DNA of 64,000 bases from Candidatus Melainabacteria bacterium. Its GTDB lineage: Bacteria; Cyanobacteriota; Vampirovibrionia; Obscuribacterales; Obscuribacteraceae. The position numbers were made by a program, and so were the translations under genes. Below the pieces are notes generated by a model. That model was not told where the DNA came from. It searched no databases and saw only the letters and a program-made list of their open reading frames with translations. Of this stretch, positions 34,453 to 44,236 are shown in pieces (positions within the stretch are counted from its first letter, which is position 1; each line of letters starts with the position of its first letter). The DNA lies in NCBI GenBank assembly GCA_017307165.1, contig JAFKGK010000005.1:237870-301869 (forward strand). The letters run 5' to 3'.

Positions 34453-37400
34453 ATGACAGAAAACAAAGCGCCAGTAAAAGATCATGTGAAAGAGACGGAA
34501 AAGGCCAAAGATAAAGGGCCGGATCATCTCGTGCACCAAAATACGGGTGCTGATGCCCTTAAGGTAATCAAAAAGCATGATGAGGCCAAAAAGGCCGATG
34601 GACTGGGGCATGTAGAGATCGTAGATAAAAAAGCAGACAAGCCTGCTGACAAACCGGGTGATAAGCCGGGAGACAAGCCAGGCGAAAAAACTGGAGAAAA
34701 ACCCCAGGACAAAAAGCCTGTCGACGTCGAAAAGATCAAAAAGCAGGCCGACGAGATTTATGATGCCACCGAAGGCAAGTGGTTTGGCAAAGACAAAGAA
34801 AAAGTCAAAAACATCCTCAAAGATCTCAATGAGGACGAGCGCAAGGTCTTACGCGACCAGTACCAGCAAAAGCATGGTAAACCGCTCGACCAGATGCTGC
34901 GCGAGCAAATGTCAGGCAAGGATCTGACCGAGTCTTTGACCCACCTCAATGCCCGTGATTCGCAAAAAGGCGCTGACCGTGGACGAGCGGACCGCGTCGC
35001 CGAAGCCATCGATAATGCCGCAAACGGTGGTCTTCTGGGTATTGGCACCGACAAAAAAGCTATCGAAGAACAATTGAAGGGCAAGACTCCTGAGGAGTTG
35101 CGCGATATCGACGCGGCATATCGCGCCCGCACCGGCATTGGCCTGCGTGATGAGCTCAAGGATGAGCTTTCGGGGTCCGATCTCGCCCGCGCTATGGACC
35201 TGGCCGATGGACACCATGACGATGCTGCCCGCATCCATGCTGGTTTGATCGAGCGCAAAGAGTGGGGCTTTGGCACCAGATCAAATGGCAATATCGACAA
35301 GGACATGCGCGATACCATCTCTACGATGAATAGCCAGCAACTGGCCGAGCTCGATCGCACATATCAGCAACGCTACGGCACAACCGCCCGTGAAGCCCTC
35401 CTCAACAATCCCGACATTTCTGCCGATAGCAAAAAAGCACTCGAGATCTACTTTAAAGGTACCGACAAGCGCACTCCCGACGATACTCTCGCGCTTGCCG
35501 ATACGGCTCTCAAATCCAAAAACATGGAGATTTTTCAAGAAGCCTTTGCCGGTGCATCTCCTGAGGCCCGCGCCAAGTTTATGCAAAACGACGGCGAGGC
35601 ACGCGTCAACAGAGCATTTGGCAGCAATTACATAGACGATATGGGCCAGATGCACTCTGACTCCAATGACGAAACCCGTCGTGCCATGGATTACGTCAAG
35701 CAAGGCAAGCTCGACACCGCTACAAAGATCGCCGACAACACCGGATTTTTTGGTGACAACGAAGAAGCCATCCAGCAATCCATCGCTCAGATGAGCGATC
35801 GCGAGCGCCAGCAATACATCAATGGCCGTCGCCTCACCGAGTCTGCCTCCAATGGCACACCCACAGAAAGCCAAAAAGCCGATTTAGAAGTCTACAACCG
35901 CATCCACGGCGCTCTCGCCAAGGCAGGCAACGAGCGCGAGATGGCCAAATGGCAGGACCAGATCGCCAATGGCAAAGACGGATCGCTGGTCTCACATATC
36001 GCCGATCATGGCGGCATGATGCGCGATGGCATCGATAGCTATCTTAAGACTATCGAGACCATGCCCAAGCAAGATTGGGAAAGACTCAAATCCGATCCCG
36101 AATACCGCAAACAAGTAGAAGGCTCGCTCGCTCTCGACCTCAATGCCGAGGAGCGTCAGCGGGCCCTCGATGTACTCGATCGCAAGATTGCTGCGGAGAC
36201 TTTTGAGCAATCACAGACTCAGCAAAGATCGGTGCTCGACTCGATCAATGACAAGACCGGATTTTTTAGTAACGACAAAGAAGGCATACTTGGTTCGCTC
36301 CAGGCCATGACCCCTGTCGAGCAAGAGAGATATCGCAAGGATCCCGAGTTTAAGGCCCAGCTCGACAAGTCTATCCAGGACAGTATGGGTTCTGGCGCAG
36401 AGCGAGATGCGGCCATGGGTATACTCGACCGTGTTGCCAAAGGCCAAAAGCCGGAGCAAGACATTGTCTCTAAGCTCGAGATGCACTCGACCCACTGGAA
36501 TACTGACGAAAGTAAGGTCGTCGCTGATCTGGAAGAAGCATTTCGCAAAGACCCCAGTCTGCGTGACCGCATCAACAATCCCAAGACCGATGCCGATCGC
36601 GAGATGTCGCAAAAATTTGATAGTGCTTTGCGCCGCTCGCTCGATCCCGATGAATACGACAAATATGCTAAGCCTCTGCTCGAGACCGGCCGCATACCAT
36701 TTGGCACCAAGGCCGAGCTCTACAAGGGAGTCTTTAACGACGACGAAGCCGGCGTATACGATGCACTAAAAAAAGGCCGCGGCACACCTGAGGATTACCG
36801 CGAACTCCTCGCCGATCCCGAAAAAACTCTGCCCTTTATGTCCAAAGAAGAGCGCGAAGTCGCGGTCAACATCGCTCGCCAGAATGGAGAGATGAAGCCA
36901 GAAGATGAGCTCCGTGCTGCCATGCTCGGTGCCGGTACCGACGAAGCCAAGATCAAAGAGATACTCGGCGGGCTGCCTCCTCAAAAAGCAAAGGAGATCA
37001 AGGACGCCTACGAAGTCAAATACGGCTCCAATCTGCTCGGCGACACTATGGACGAGCTCGGTGGATCAGATAAAAAAGAAGTAGCCCGTGATCTCCGGGG
37101 ACCGCAGTCTGCCCGCGAGGCCTACAACGAGTCTAGATCTGAAGTCTACGAGAGCGCTGATGGCGTCGGCCGCTGGGTCGTCAAAAATCTCTGGGATGGC
37201 ACGGCCGATATGACCCAGGATCAGATGCAGCAGTATTCGAGTGCGATGGGCTCTTACAGCCAGCGCTTTCAAGAGATGCCGCAAGACGACCGCGCCAAGT
37301 TTGCCGAAAATCTGCAAAAATCACTCGAGCTCTACCAAAAATCCGAGTCTGCCGCAGCTGACATGGCTGTAGACGGTGCTATCATCGCAGCTGGCGTGGG

Positions 37401-40023
37401 CGGTGCTGCCTTTACAGGAGGCGTGTCGCTGAGCTTGCTCGGAGCCACCACCGTCGGCGGTGCTTTATTTAAGGTCGGTGCCAAGTCTGCCATCATGGGC
37501 TCGGACTATGACTTTGCGAGTGCTCAAGTGCTTTCTGATAGTGCCACTGGTGCCATCGATGCTGCCACCATATTTGTCGGACCTGCTCAGGCTGCTCAGA
37601 TGTTGCGCCTGGGCGAAAGGAGCGCTGTTACCGCGGCCCGCGCGGTCTTGAGCGAAGCCGACAATGTCGCTGTGGCTGGTGGCCGTCAGCTCCTAAAAGA
37701 AGGTGCGCAAGCTACCATCGAAAAGGAAATGAAAGAACAGGTCGCAGTTGCAATCGCCAATGGTGCACATGGCGTCAGTGACAAATCAATCGGCCAGATC
37801 GCGACCAAAGTCGCTGCCAGTCCCGAAGACATCCCCGCTGTCCAGCGGCTGCTCGCCGAAAATCTCAAAAAGGCTGTCGAAATAGAAGCAAAGGCTGGTC
37901 TCAAGGCCCAGATGAAAGAAGTAGCCCTCAATACCGGTGCCGGTGCACTCGGCGGCGGCCTCTCCGGTGGGGTGCGCGGGGGAGTCGAAGGCGAATCTGT
38001 AGAAGCAGCCCTTACTCAAGGCGCGATGGGAGCCCTTGCGGGTGGCACCATGGCTGGTGTCATGACTGTGGGCATGAAAGGTATCAGCCGCAGTATTGAG
38101 GCTGTCCGCGGTTTGCATGGCGAGATGCCCCGCGATATTCCAGGCGGCGCCCTCCCCGAAGTCAGACCCCTGCCCGAGAGCCGTCCTCCACTTGAGCTGA
38201 GATCCTTTGATGAGTTTGGTCTCAAGCCCAAATCCAATACAGATGAGCTGGGACGAATCACGCATTTGGAGACTAGCCAAGGGCGCATCAAGATCGCCTA
38301 CGAAAATCCAGCCGATCCCAAGATGATTACTCAAGTCGAGTTTCCCAACGGCAATATTTCCAGGACCAAGGATGGTATCAACTGGCGTACCGAAGACCCG
38401 AGCGCACCTGACGGCTACTATGATAGCCGCACCAGAATGCGTATCAACGAAAACAATGGCCTCGAGGTCATTAATGATGCCAATCACAGCATTCACGTCT
38501 ATGAGAGCATGCCCAGAGCGGGAACTATAGATGGCCGTGAAGGCAATCATCTCAAAGATATAAAAGCCAAATTTGTAGAAATGAATCCCGAGATGCAGGC
38601 TGCATCAGTCAAAAATGTCAGCCGCGAACTTGAGCAAGTCAGAGCCATCGATGCCAATGGCGGAGAGACAAGCGCTTTCATGAGCCTTGCGGGCGATCCC
38701 AGACTCACCACTCAACAAAAACAAAATATCCTAGAAAACCTCGCCATAGTGCGTGAGCATTTTGCGACTTATAGAGATGGCGCTCGCATGCATGCCGATC
38801 CTGAGGTCAACTGGATTCACACCCAGGGCGAAATGGCCAAAGTTTTGGAAGTCAGTCGCAAAGCTGGTCTCAGCGGCAAAGAGACGGAAGATGCCATATT
38901 GGCATCGATGTATTCTGATTCGGTCAAGTTTGCTTTTCCCGCACCCAAGGGGGCTCAGCCCAATTTCTTTACTCATCATCTCGATGGTGCGCTGGCTGCC
39001 CACGAAAACCTTACGCGGAGGGGATTTCCCCCCGAACGTATCGAACGCATAGTCCAGGCAATTAAAGAGCACCAGATTGCTCCACCTGAGTTTATGGGAC
39101 AGCTCTACAATTTTAGAGTCAAGCAAGGTCTGAGCGAACGGCTGGCCAATGGTTCTTTGACTGCCGAACGACACGCCCAACTCCAAAAAGTGTTGGACGA
39201 TATGACTGTCACCGGTCCTGACAATATCGCCCGCATCAAACCTCTTGCAGAAGTTAATACCTGGCCCAAGGTCAAAAATGCCGATGGTAGCTACGAGTTA
39301 GCGCTTTCCAAAGATCAGCGCGAGCTATTGAGCTTTGCTGGTGTCGATAGATGGAACACCCCCGTCAATCCTGTTGACGATCCAGCCTTCAAGACTCTCG
39401 CCAAAGGCGAGCAAGAACGTCTCACCAGCCAATACAAAATCTCTACCGCTCTCATCAATGGTGACGGTATCGACAATTATGCCACTCTGGGTGGTGCTAG
39501 CAAGATCGTCACCATTCGTGGTCCAGAGACCATGTTTCAAGATGGCAATATCTGGAAATCCATCGGCTCTATCGATACGAGCTTTAAAGACGCATACTCC
39601 GTAATGACTCCCGAAGGCCGCATGCTGGCCGATCAAAGCCTTGCTCATCGCAACGCGCTCTTGCATGATCCCGAAAATGGTGTCATGACTCAAATGAATA
39701 AGTGGCTGGAGACCAAGGGGCTCAAGCCAGAAGACGTAGTCTATTTGCGTCCTGATGGCCAGCTCAAGTACCCAACCAAAGATGTGCCGCTAACCGGCGA
39801 AGACCTCAAGCAATACGAGCTCGCTAAAGAAGTCCGCGCCAAGATGGCCGACCTTATGCGCGCAGGCCACCGTACTGATGGCTCTCTGCCCGGCAATTTT
39901 GAGCCTGCCACCATTGGTCGTGTCGATACCGATCGTCTCATCCCTAAAAAAATACGACCTGCCCGAAGCTACAGGCGCGCCCATACAGGATGCATCTGGA
40001 GCAAGCATCACGCCGACTGCTAA
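34453..40023 (+). CDS. giant annexin-repeat protein, N-terminal part of a split gene
   Basis: 1856 residues in this frame. Order: a Lys/Asp/Pro-rich tail (about 55-92); annexin-like repeats at about 98-165, 180-250, 256-333 and 815-882, with weaker ones near 420, 591 and 669. The repeats at 180 and 815 carry GxGT followed by exactly 38 residues and Glu (GIGTD, GAGTD), the type II calcium/phospholipid site of annexins. Next come glycine-rich hydrophobic stretches (about 975-1020 and 1155-1210), a beta-rich region, and a helical HD-like region (about 1450-1560). No signal peptide and no ribosome site are seen. The sensible reading continues in the +1 frame after A7 at 39946-39952; the last 25 or so residues here are out-of-frame sequence. 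Confidence 0.85.
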   Translation: MTENKAPVKDHVKETEKAKDKGPDHLVHQNTGADALKVIKKHDEAKKADGLGHVEIVDKKADKPADKPGDKPGDKPGEKTGEKPQDKKPVDVEKIKKQADEIYDATEGKWFGKDKEKVKNILKDLNEDERKVLRDQYQQKHGKPLDQMLREQMSGKDLTESLTHLNARDSQKGADRGRADRVAEAIDNAANGGLLGIGTDKKAIEEQLKGKTPEELRDIDAAYRARTGIGLRDELKDELSGSDLARAMDLADGHHDDAARIHAGLIERKEWGFGTRSNGNIDKDMRDTISTMNSQQLAELDRTYQQRYGTTAREALLNNPDISADSKKALEIYFKGTDKRTPDDTLALADTALKSKNMEIFQEAFAGASPEARAKFMQNDGEARVNRAFGSNYIDDMGQMHSDSNDETRRAMDYVKQGKLDTATKIADNTGFFGDNEEAIQQSIAQMSDRERQQYINGRRLTESASNGTPTESQKADLEVYNRIHGALAKAGNEREMAKWQDQIANGKDGSLVSHIADHGGMMRDGIDSYLKTIETMPKQDWERLKSDPEYRKQVEGSLALDLNAEERQRALDVLDRKIAAETFEQSQTQQRSVLDSINDKTGFFSNDKEGILGSLQAMTPVEQERYRKDPEFKAQLDKSIQDSMGSGAERDAAMGILDRVAKGQKPEQDIVSKLEMHSTHWNTDESKVVADLEEAFRKDPSLRDRINNPKTDADREMSQKFDSALRRSLDPDEYDKYAKPLLETGRIPFGTKAELYKGVFNDDEAGVYDALKKGRGTPEDYRELLADPEKTLPFMSKEEREVAVNIARQNGEMKPEDELRAAMLGAGTDEAKIKEILGGLPPQKAKEIKDAYEVKYGSNLLGDTMDELGGSDKKEVARDLRGPQSAREAYNESRSEVYESADGVGRWVVKNLWDGTADMTQDQMQQYSSAMGSYSQRFQEMPQDDRAKFAENLQKSLELYQKSESAAADMAVDGAIIAAGVGGAAFTGGVSLSLLGATTVGGALFKVGAKSAIMGSDYDFASAQVLSDSATGAIDAATIFVGPAQAAQMLRLGERSAVTAARAVLSEADNVAVAGGRQLLKEGAQATIEKEMKEQVAVAIANGAHGVSDKSIGQIATKVAASPEDIPAVQRLLAENLKKAVEIEAKAGLKAQMKEVALNTGAGALGGGLSGGVRGGVEGESVEAALTQGAMGALAGGTMAGVMTVGMKGISRSIEAVRGLHGEMPRDIPGGALPEVRPLPESRPPLELRSFDEFGLKPKSNTDELGRITHLETSQGRIKIAYENPADPKMITQVEFPNGNISRTKDGINWRTEDPSAPDGYYDSRTRMRINENNGLEVINDANHSIHVYESMPRAGTIDGREGNHLKDIKAKFVEMNPEMQAASVKNVSRELEQVRAIDANGGETSAFMSLAGDPRLTTQQKQNILENLAIVREHFATYRDGARMHADPEVNWIHTQGEMAKVLEVSRKAGLSGKETEDAILASMYSDSVKFAFPAPKGAQPNFFTHHLDGALAAHENLTRRGFPPERIERIVQAIKEHQIAPPEFMGQLYNFRVKQGLSERLANGSLTAERHAQLQKVLDDMTVTGPDNIARIKPLAEVNTWPKVKNADGSYELALSKDQRELLSFAGVDRWNTPVNPVDDPAFKTLAKGEQERLTSQYKISTALINGDGIDNYATLGGASKIVTIRGPETMFQDGNIWKSIGSIDTSFKDAYSVMTPEGRMLADQSLAHRNALLHDPENGVMTQMNKWLETKGLKPEDVVYLRPDGQLKYPTKDVPLTGEDLKQYELAKEVRAKMADLMRAGHRTDGSLPGNFEPATIGRVDTDRLIPKKIRPARSYRRAHTGCIWSKHHADC
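34636..34707 (+). repeat. six tandem 12-base units
   Basis: Degenerate tandem units of the type GACAAGCCxGGx encode DKPA/DKPG/EKTG repeats in the charged N-terminal tail of the giant protein. This could vary in copy number between strains. Confidence 0.75.
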
Positions 40024-42007
40024 CGGCCGCATCATTAGAGACGTCAATGGCCGAGTGCAAGTCCGCGATGATGTCAATGATTTTACACGCACGTATGATC
40101 CCAAAGGGCGCATCATCAACACAGTTGAACGTGGCCATAACCGTGATTTTTACTACGATCAAGCAGGCAATTTGTCTGGCGTGAGATTTAGCGGTGGAGA
40201 CGTGATCAATGTCGATGCTCACGGCAAGTGGACTCAGTCATGGCGTGATCGCAACAATCAGATCGTGAGCCGAGATTTTCACTTTGGCCATGCTGTTGCC
40301 GATCAAGATGGCACTCTGCGTTTGATGGATGGAACGGGTATCCTAAAAGACGAGCGTATGGTCGTCTTTAAGCCAGACGGAGAGCGTGTCATCTATAATC
40401 AGGGCCGCGCCACATACGCTGCAGACCTCTCCAAAGAAAGTCTTGATCTCAATGTAAGAGCTGCTCAAGCATTTACTGACGCAAGTCATCTTGCCAGATT
40501 TAGCAAACTTAGATCTGATTTTGAAGCTGCTGCCATCGAGCGCGGTATCACTCCCGAAAAACAAGCTCTATTTTATAAACAAGTCAACCGTCTCCTGGAG
40601 CCAGCACCTGGTGCCCCTCTCAAACAGAGCGAGAGAGCTTTGCTCGCCGAACAGTTGATGGCGCACGCTGCACGTCCTCAAAGCGTCGATCAAGGTTGTT
40701 TTGGTACATGTAACGTGACCACACTCGAAGTCCGCAATTATAGCCGTGATCCAGCCGCCAATGCGCAAATAATCGCTGACATAGCCACTACCGGCAAATT
40801 TACGACAACCAACGGTTTTGAGATTGATATGACCAAGGTGCAAGGTGGTATCAAACCCGACTTGCACAGTATGGAAAGTCTCAAATTACAAGTTCAGGGC
40901 ACCGACCTGATCAAGATCGACGGTAGCAGAGATTGGGTCAGTCAGCTCAACGAGCTCGCCATGATCAATTCGTATTGGCAAGCACGTCCGACCATGGTTG
41001 CAAATGGGCAAAGAGTATCTGGATGGGATTTGGCTTACGATCGAAATGGTGCCATCATAGGCAGGCAAAATGACCGCACTGTGCCCTTGCCCAAGTTGTA
41101 CGACGACAAAGGCAAGCCGATCGAATCCTATCAAACTGGTATGAAACTCTACGATCGCAAGGGCAATGAGCTCAATAATATCAATCATGATGATATTGTT
41201 TTTGACCTAGCCAGAAAGCCGATTGGTCTCTTGGACGAGTCCAAAATCACGACCTTCACCGACGCCAGCGGTCGGCGCATTTCCAGAGATCAGGTCGGTG
41301 CCAATGGTTTCGACAAGAGAGGCGAGCATTTCTTTAGCAATATCCCGCCTGGTTCTGGTCGTTTCAAATACGAAGTCGCTGGCGATAAGTACGCCAAAGA
41401 AAGATTGATGTATGACGATGGCTCTGGCTTCAAGATCTTTAGAGATGCTAGAGGCAAGCAAATGCACAATCCTGGTATTGCCACCACAGAGTTGGCCTAT
41501 GTCAATCGATTGGCTGGCGATATCCCTGAGCGCAATTACGTATTTAGGGCTGATACCACTCCTGGCAGTTGGGGTGCTTACACCAATATCACCAGTGTCG
41601 AAGACTTTGGTACCAGGCTGAGCGAGCTCAAAGCCAATGGCCAATTGCCTGCGGTTTTGCAGGTGCATTCTGCCAATCCGCCCTTTGACAGCCGTTTCGG
41701 CACCCAAGCTGCCTTTGGCAGCGGTAGTTGGCATGTGGTCAATATTCATGACTATGATCCCATCAAAGGTACCGTCAAATTTTCTAATCAATGGGGCAGT
41801 CACAACGACTTTCTCTCGGATGAAGGCTATCCCATCGACAAGCTCTACAAAGCTATGAGCGAGTCACGCCTTCACAAGTTTATGGCTTCTGACCGCGGTA
41901 AAAATGCCTTGCTCGCAGGCAAGATCGTCGGTGGCTTGGCTGCTGCTGGAGCCGCTGCAGGCCTTGGATATGGTGGAGCCTATTTCTTCCTTCGCGATGA
42001 CAGGTAG
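39878..42007 (+). CDS. calpain/papain-like cysteine protease module with C-terminal membrane anchor (C-terminal part of split gene)
   Basis: The meaningful reading enters at about 39947 and continues the upstream protein. It starts with YD/RHS-like strands (YDPKGRI, FYYDQAGNLSGV). The protease core has QGCFGTCN, aligned with the calpain QGxxGDCW box (oxyanion Gln, nucleophile Cys at 40709-40711), then HVVNIHDYDP (His at 41732) and FSNQWGSHNDF (Asn at 41786), matching the calpain NPWG box. The Trp after the Cys is Asn here. A final hydrophobic glycine-zipper helix (GGLAAAGAAAGLGYGGAYFFL) ends in RDDR, suggesting membrane insertion. The ATG at 39878 lies inside the overlap and is unlikely to be the real start. 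Joined, the protein would be about 2517 residues. Confidence 0.75.
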   Translation: MALCPAILSLPPLVVSIPIVSSLKKYDLPEATGAPIQDASGASITPTANGRIIRDVNGRVQVRDDVNDFTRTYDPKGRIINTVERGHNRDFYYDQAGNLSGVRFSGGDVINVDAHGKWTQSWRDRNNQIVSRDFHFGHAVADQDGTLRLMDGTGILKDERMVVFKPDGERVIYNQGRATYAADLSKESLDLNVRAAQAFTDASHLARFSKLRSDFEAAAIERGITPEKQALFYKQVNRLLEPAPGAPLKQSERALLAEQLMAHAARPQSVDQGCFGTCNVTTLEVRNYSRDPAANAQIIADIATTGKFTTTNGFEIDMTKVQGGIKPDLHSMESLKLQVQGTDLIKIDGSRDWVSQLNELAMINSYWQARPTMVANGQRVSGWDLAYDRNGAIIGRQNDRTVPLPKLYDDKGKPIESYQTGMKLYDRKGNELNNINHDDIVFDLARKPIGLLDESKITTFTDASGRRISRDQVGANGFDKRGEHFFSNIPPGSGRFKYEVAGDKYAKERLMYDDGSGFKIFRDARGKQMHNPGIATTELAYVNRLAGDIPERNYVFRADTTPGSWGAYTNITSVEDFGTRLSELKANGQLPAVLQVHSANPPFDSRFGTQAAFGSGSWHVVNIHDYDPIKGTVKFSNQWGSHNDFLSDEGYPIDKLYKAMSESRLHKFMASDRGKNALLAGKIVGGLAAAGAAAGLGYGGAYFFLRDDR
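39946..39952 (+). other. A7 run joining two reading frames
   Basis: CCT-AAA-AAA-ATA is read upstream and CTA-AAA-AAA-TAC downstream. Loss of one A would give PKKYDLPEATGAP in one frame. This may be an assembly error, a phase-variable tract, transcript slippage or a real mutation. Confidence 0.7.
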
Positions 42008-42012
42008 GGCGG

Positions 42013-42522
42013 ATGCATAAGACACAAGAAATGGTGAAAGGCATAGGGCAGATCAAACAAATGACGCTGCCTATGGGATATGTATTGGACAAAGATCCTA
42101 CCGATCTATTGCTCAAGGAGTATTACGCCGAGTCCGATGATCGAGTGCGATTTTCGTTTTATTACAGAGGACACCGTATTCCTGAAGCTCAGGGTGAGAT
42201 CTTTAAGCAGATGCTAGCTGATGGTCCTCGTGATCTTGGTTTGCCCGATCTCGAGCCTATCAGCCTCATCGTCATGAATGTGGTGCTACCAGAATATTTT
42301 GATTTTGGGCATGCGCGCATATCGGATCTATGTGGCAGGCGAGTCTTGATAGTAGATGGCTATTGGAAAGGCGATAGCACCTCTGCATTTGCTGTTTATG
42401 TAGATTCGGATGGGACTGGGACGGCGATCCAGGAGATACATTTTGTGGCTCCTCCACAGCTCTATCCGCTTTATCTAGAAGCCGCCGAATCTGCGCTCAA
42501 GACCATCATATGGAAGAAATAA
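42013..42522 (+). CDS. unknown protein coupled to the annexin-protease gene
   Basis: A 169-residue soluble alpha/beta protein with no recognised domain. Its ATG is 6 bases after the stop of the protease gene, with AGGTAGGG overlapping that stop as ribosome site, so it is translationally coupled. Size, lack of signals and position directly after a large protease-bearing protein are typical of a dedicated chaperone, inhibitor or immunity protein, but nothing in the sequence proves this. Its stop overlaps the next ATG (TAATG). Confidence 0.75.
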   Translation: MHKTQEMVKGIGQIKQMTLPMGYVLDKDPTDLLLKEYYAESDDRVRFSFYYRGHRIPEAQGEIFKQMLADGPRDLGLPDLEPISLIVMNVVLPEYFDFGHARISDLCGRRVLIVDGYWKGDSTSAFAVYVDSDGTGTAIQEIHFVAPPQLYPLYLEAAESALKTIIWKK

Positions 42523-43652
42523 TGATGGATACCACAAAGATATTGACACAGTCAGACTCAAAGAGTGACGCGAATGCGGATCAATCAAAAACGACTGCGA
42601 GCATCAATTTGTTTGATGAGTTTTATGGCTCGTTAAAATACACTGCTTTGCAAAAGCCTTATGATGGCATATCGCAAGCAGTCAATCATCTTGGTGGCAA
42701 TATAAGAGACCGGCAAATCGCCGAGGCTCCTCAAGAAAGAGCAGCTTTTACAAAAGAATGGGCGGCTCAAACTGCAGGAGCAGGTATTGCAACCATTGCC
42801 GGTATCATGCTGACTCACAAAGCTCTGAGCTCTGCTGGTCGGGTTGCCGCGGTGGAGACACAGTTGCCGCGATCGTTTGGTGAAAAGATCGTTGGACGCA
42901 CGACCGCGGGCAGCTTGGCAATCTCGGGTGCAGTTTATGAGGGACTTACTGCAAAAGCCAGCGATCCAAATAGCTTCTGGCAACAACGCATAGGCAATGC
43001 TGCAATCGCTGGCGCCAGTATTTATGGCGCTGCCAAATTGCATGGCAGTTTGACCGATCTGGCTAGACTCAATCAGCCGATATTTGCCAAGGGCGCCAGC
43101 AGCTTCGCGGAAAGGCAGTTGATCCATGGTGGTATCGGATTTGGCTCTGGTGTCGCAGGCGGTGCTTTTTCGGCTGAGGCCCATTCGCTTTTGAAAGATG
43201 GTAAATTGGCTAATACTAAAGACCTTGCAACACAAAGCCTTACAGGAGGTATCATGGGTGGGGCTTTCGGCCTTGCAGCCCGTCCAATCAAGACCTCAGC
43301 TTTCTATACCCGCGAAACAGGCCTGGTGCCTGGCAATGATTCAGGTTTTTCTGCCATCAATAAGGCCATCAATGACGTCATACCAGGCCCTGCCAATCTG
43401 CCGCGTCTGGTTGCCGATGGTGCTGATGTACCGGCAGGTGTTGCAAGCTCTCAGCAAAGACTCGACATGGGCCATTTATCCAAGATTGCAACCCAGCCTC
43501 TCGAATTAAGTGGGGGCAAGATTATACCAAGTCGCGTCGTTGATGATTCGCTCAAATCTAAGCTGACGCCATCTGACAGACCTGTGCACCAACATGTACC
43601 TCGTGTATCGATCATTGATGAGCTTAAGGATGACGTCAAGCCAGGCCTATAA
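42522..43652 (+). CDS. glycine-zipper-rich protein of unknown function
   Basis: A 376-residue protein with a polar N-terminus and a middle part of repeated Ala/Gly-rich hydrophobic helices (about 85-110, 130-150, 165-180, 215-235 and 245-265), for example GAGIATIAGIMLTH and GIGFGSGVAGGAF. This resembles the glycine-rich stretches of the giant annexin protein two genes upstream. No enzymatic motif is seen. The ATG at 42522 overlaps the stop of the previous gene and has GGAAG 5 bases upstream; an ATG at 42510 also exists. It may be a membrane-active or pore-forming partner of the locus; this is inference. Confidence 0.75.
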   Translation: MMDTTKILTQSDSKSDANADQSKTTASINLFDEFYGSLKYTALQKPYDGISQAVNHLGGNIRDRQIAEAPQERAAFTKEWAAQTAGAGIATIAGIMLTHKALSSAGRVAAVETQLPRSFGEKIVGRTTAGSLAISGAVYEGLTAKASDPNSFWQQRIGNAAIAGASIYGAAKLHGSLTDLARLNQPIFAKGASSFAERQLIHGGIGFGSGVAGGAFSAEAHSLLKDGKLANTKDLATQSLTGGIMGGAFGLAARPIKTSAFYTRETGLVPGNDSGFSAINKAINDVIPGPANLPRLVADGADVPAGVASSQQRLDMGHLSKIATQPLELSGGKIIPSRVVDDSLKSKLTPSDRPVHQHVPRVSIIDELKDDVKPGL

Positions 43653-43711
43653 TTTTTGGAACTTACCTCGACCTTGCTTGTCGTGTCTGACGATAGGAAA
43701 GGAGAGGTCAC

Positions 43712-44215
43712 ATGAACGACAAGATTAAAACTGATACGGAACACCGTGAAAAGCTCGCCAAGATGATCAAAGATATAGACTTTGGCATGCTGACGACTCA
43801 GGATGAAGATGGCACTTTGCGGAGCCGGCCCATGTCAGTCAATCGGAAGGTAGACTTTGATGGCGACTTGTGGTTTTTTACCTACGGCAATTCGCATAAA
43901 GTTATCGAAGCAAAAAAACATCCCCAGGTAAATGTATCTTTTGCTGATATCAAAAACAATAGCTATGTCTCAGTTTCGGGTACTGCCGAGCTGGTGCGCG
44001 ACTCCGCTAAGATCGAGTCTATGTGGGAGCCGGAACTCAAGGCTTGGTTTCCTGATGGACTCAACACACCAGATCTTGCTTTACTTAAGGTAAATGCAGT
44101 CAAGGCCGAGTTTTGGGATGGTCCTTCTTCAATGGTGGCACATGTGATGGCCTTGATGAAAGCCGTCACCGGTAAGCCTGAGACCCTGGGCGAGAACCAA
44201 AAGATCGCGCTTTGA
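43712..44215 (+). CDS. pyridoxamine 5'-phosphate oxidase-fold protein (general stress protein 26-like)
   Basis: A 167-residue split-barrel flavin-binding-type protein. GMLTTQDEDGTLRSRPM, LWFFTYGNSHKV, VNVSFAD and YVSVSGTAEL follow the general-stress-protein-26 pattern, and the C-terminus has VKAEFWDGP. Relatives bind FMN, FAD or F420; the reaction is unknown. The ATG has a strong ribosome site AGGAAAGGAGAGG, the best in the window, suggesting high expression. It converges on the AhpD-like gene. Confidence 0.9.
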   Translation: MNDKIKTDTEHREKLAKMIKDIDFGMLTTQDEDGTLRSRPMSVNRKVDFDGDLWFFTYGNSHKVIEAKKHPQVNVSFADIKNNSYVSVSGTAELVRDSAKIESMWEPELKAWFPDGLNTPDLALLKVNAVKAEFWDGPSSMVAHVMALMKAVTGKPETLGENQKIAL

Positions 44216-44236
44216 GCCTATTTGAAATATGGTCGG

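Noticed and set aside
34758..35360. A Ser/Arg-rich minus-strand frame over the annexin repeats
   Set aside because: Composition reflects the complement of Asp/Glu/Lys codons; the sense strand carries exact annexin motifs.
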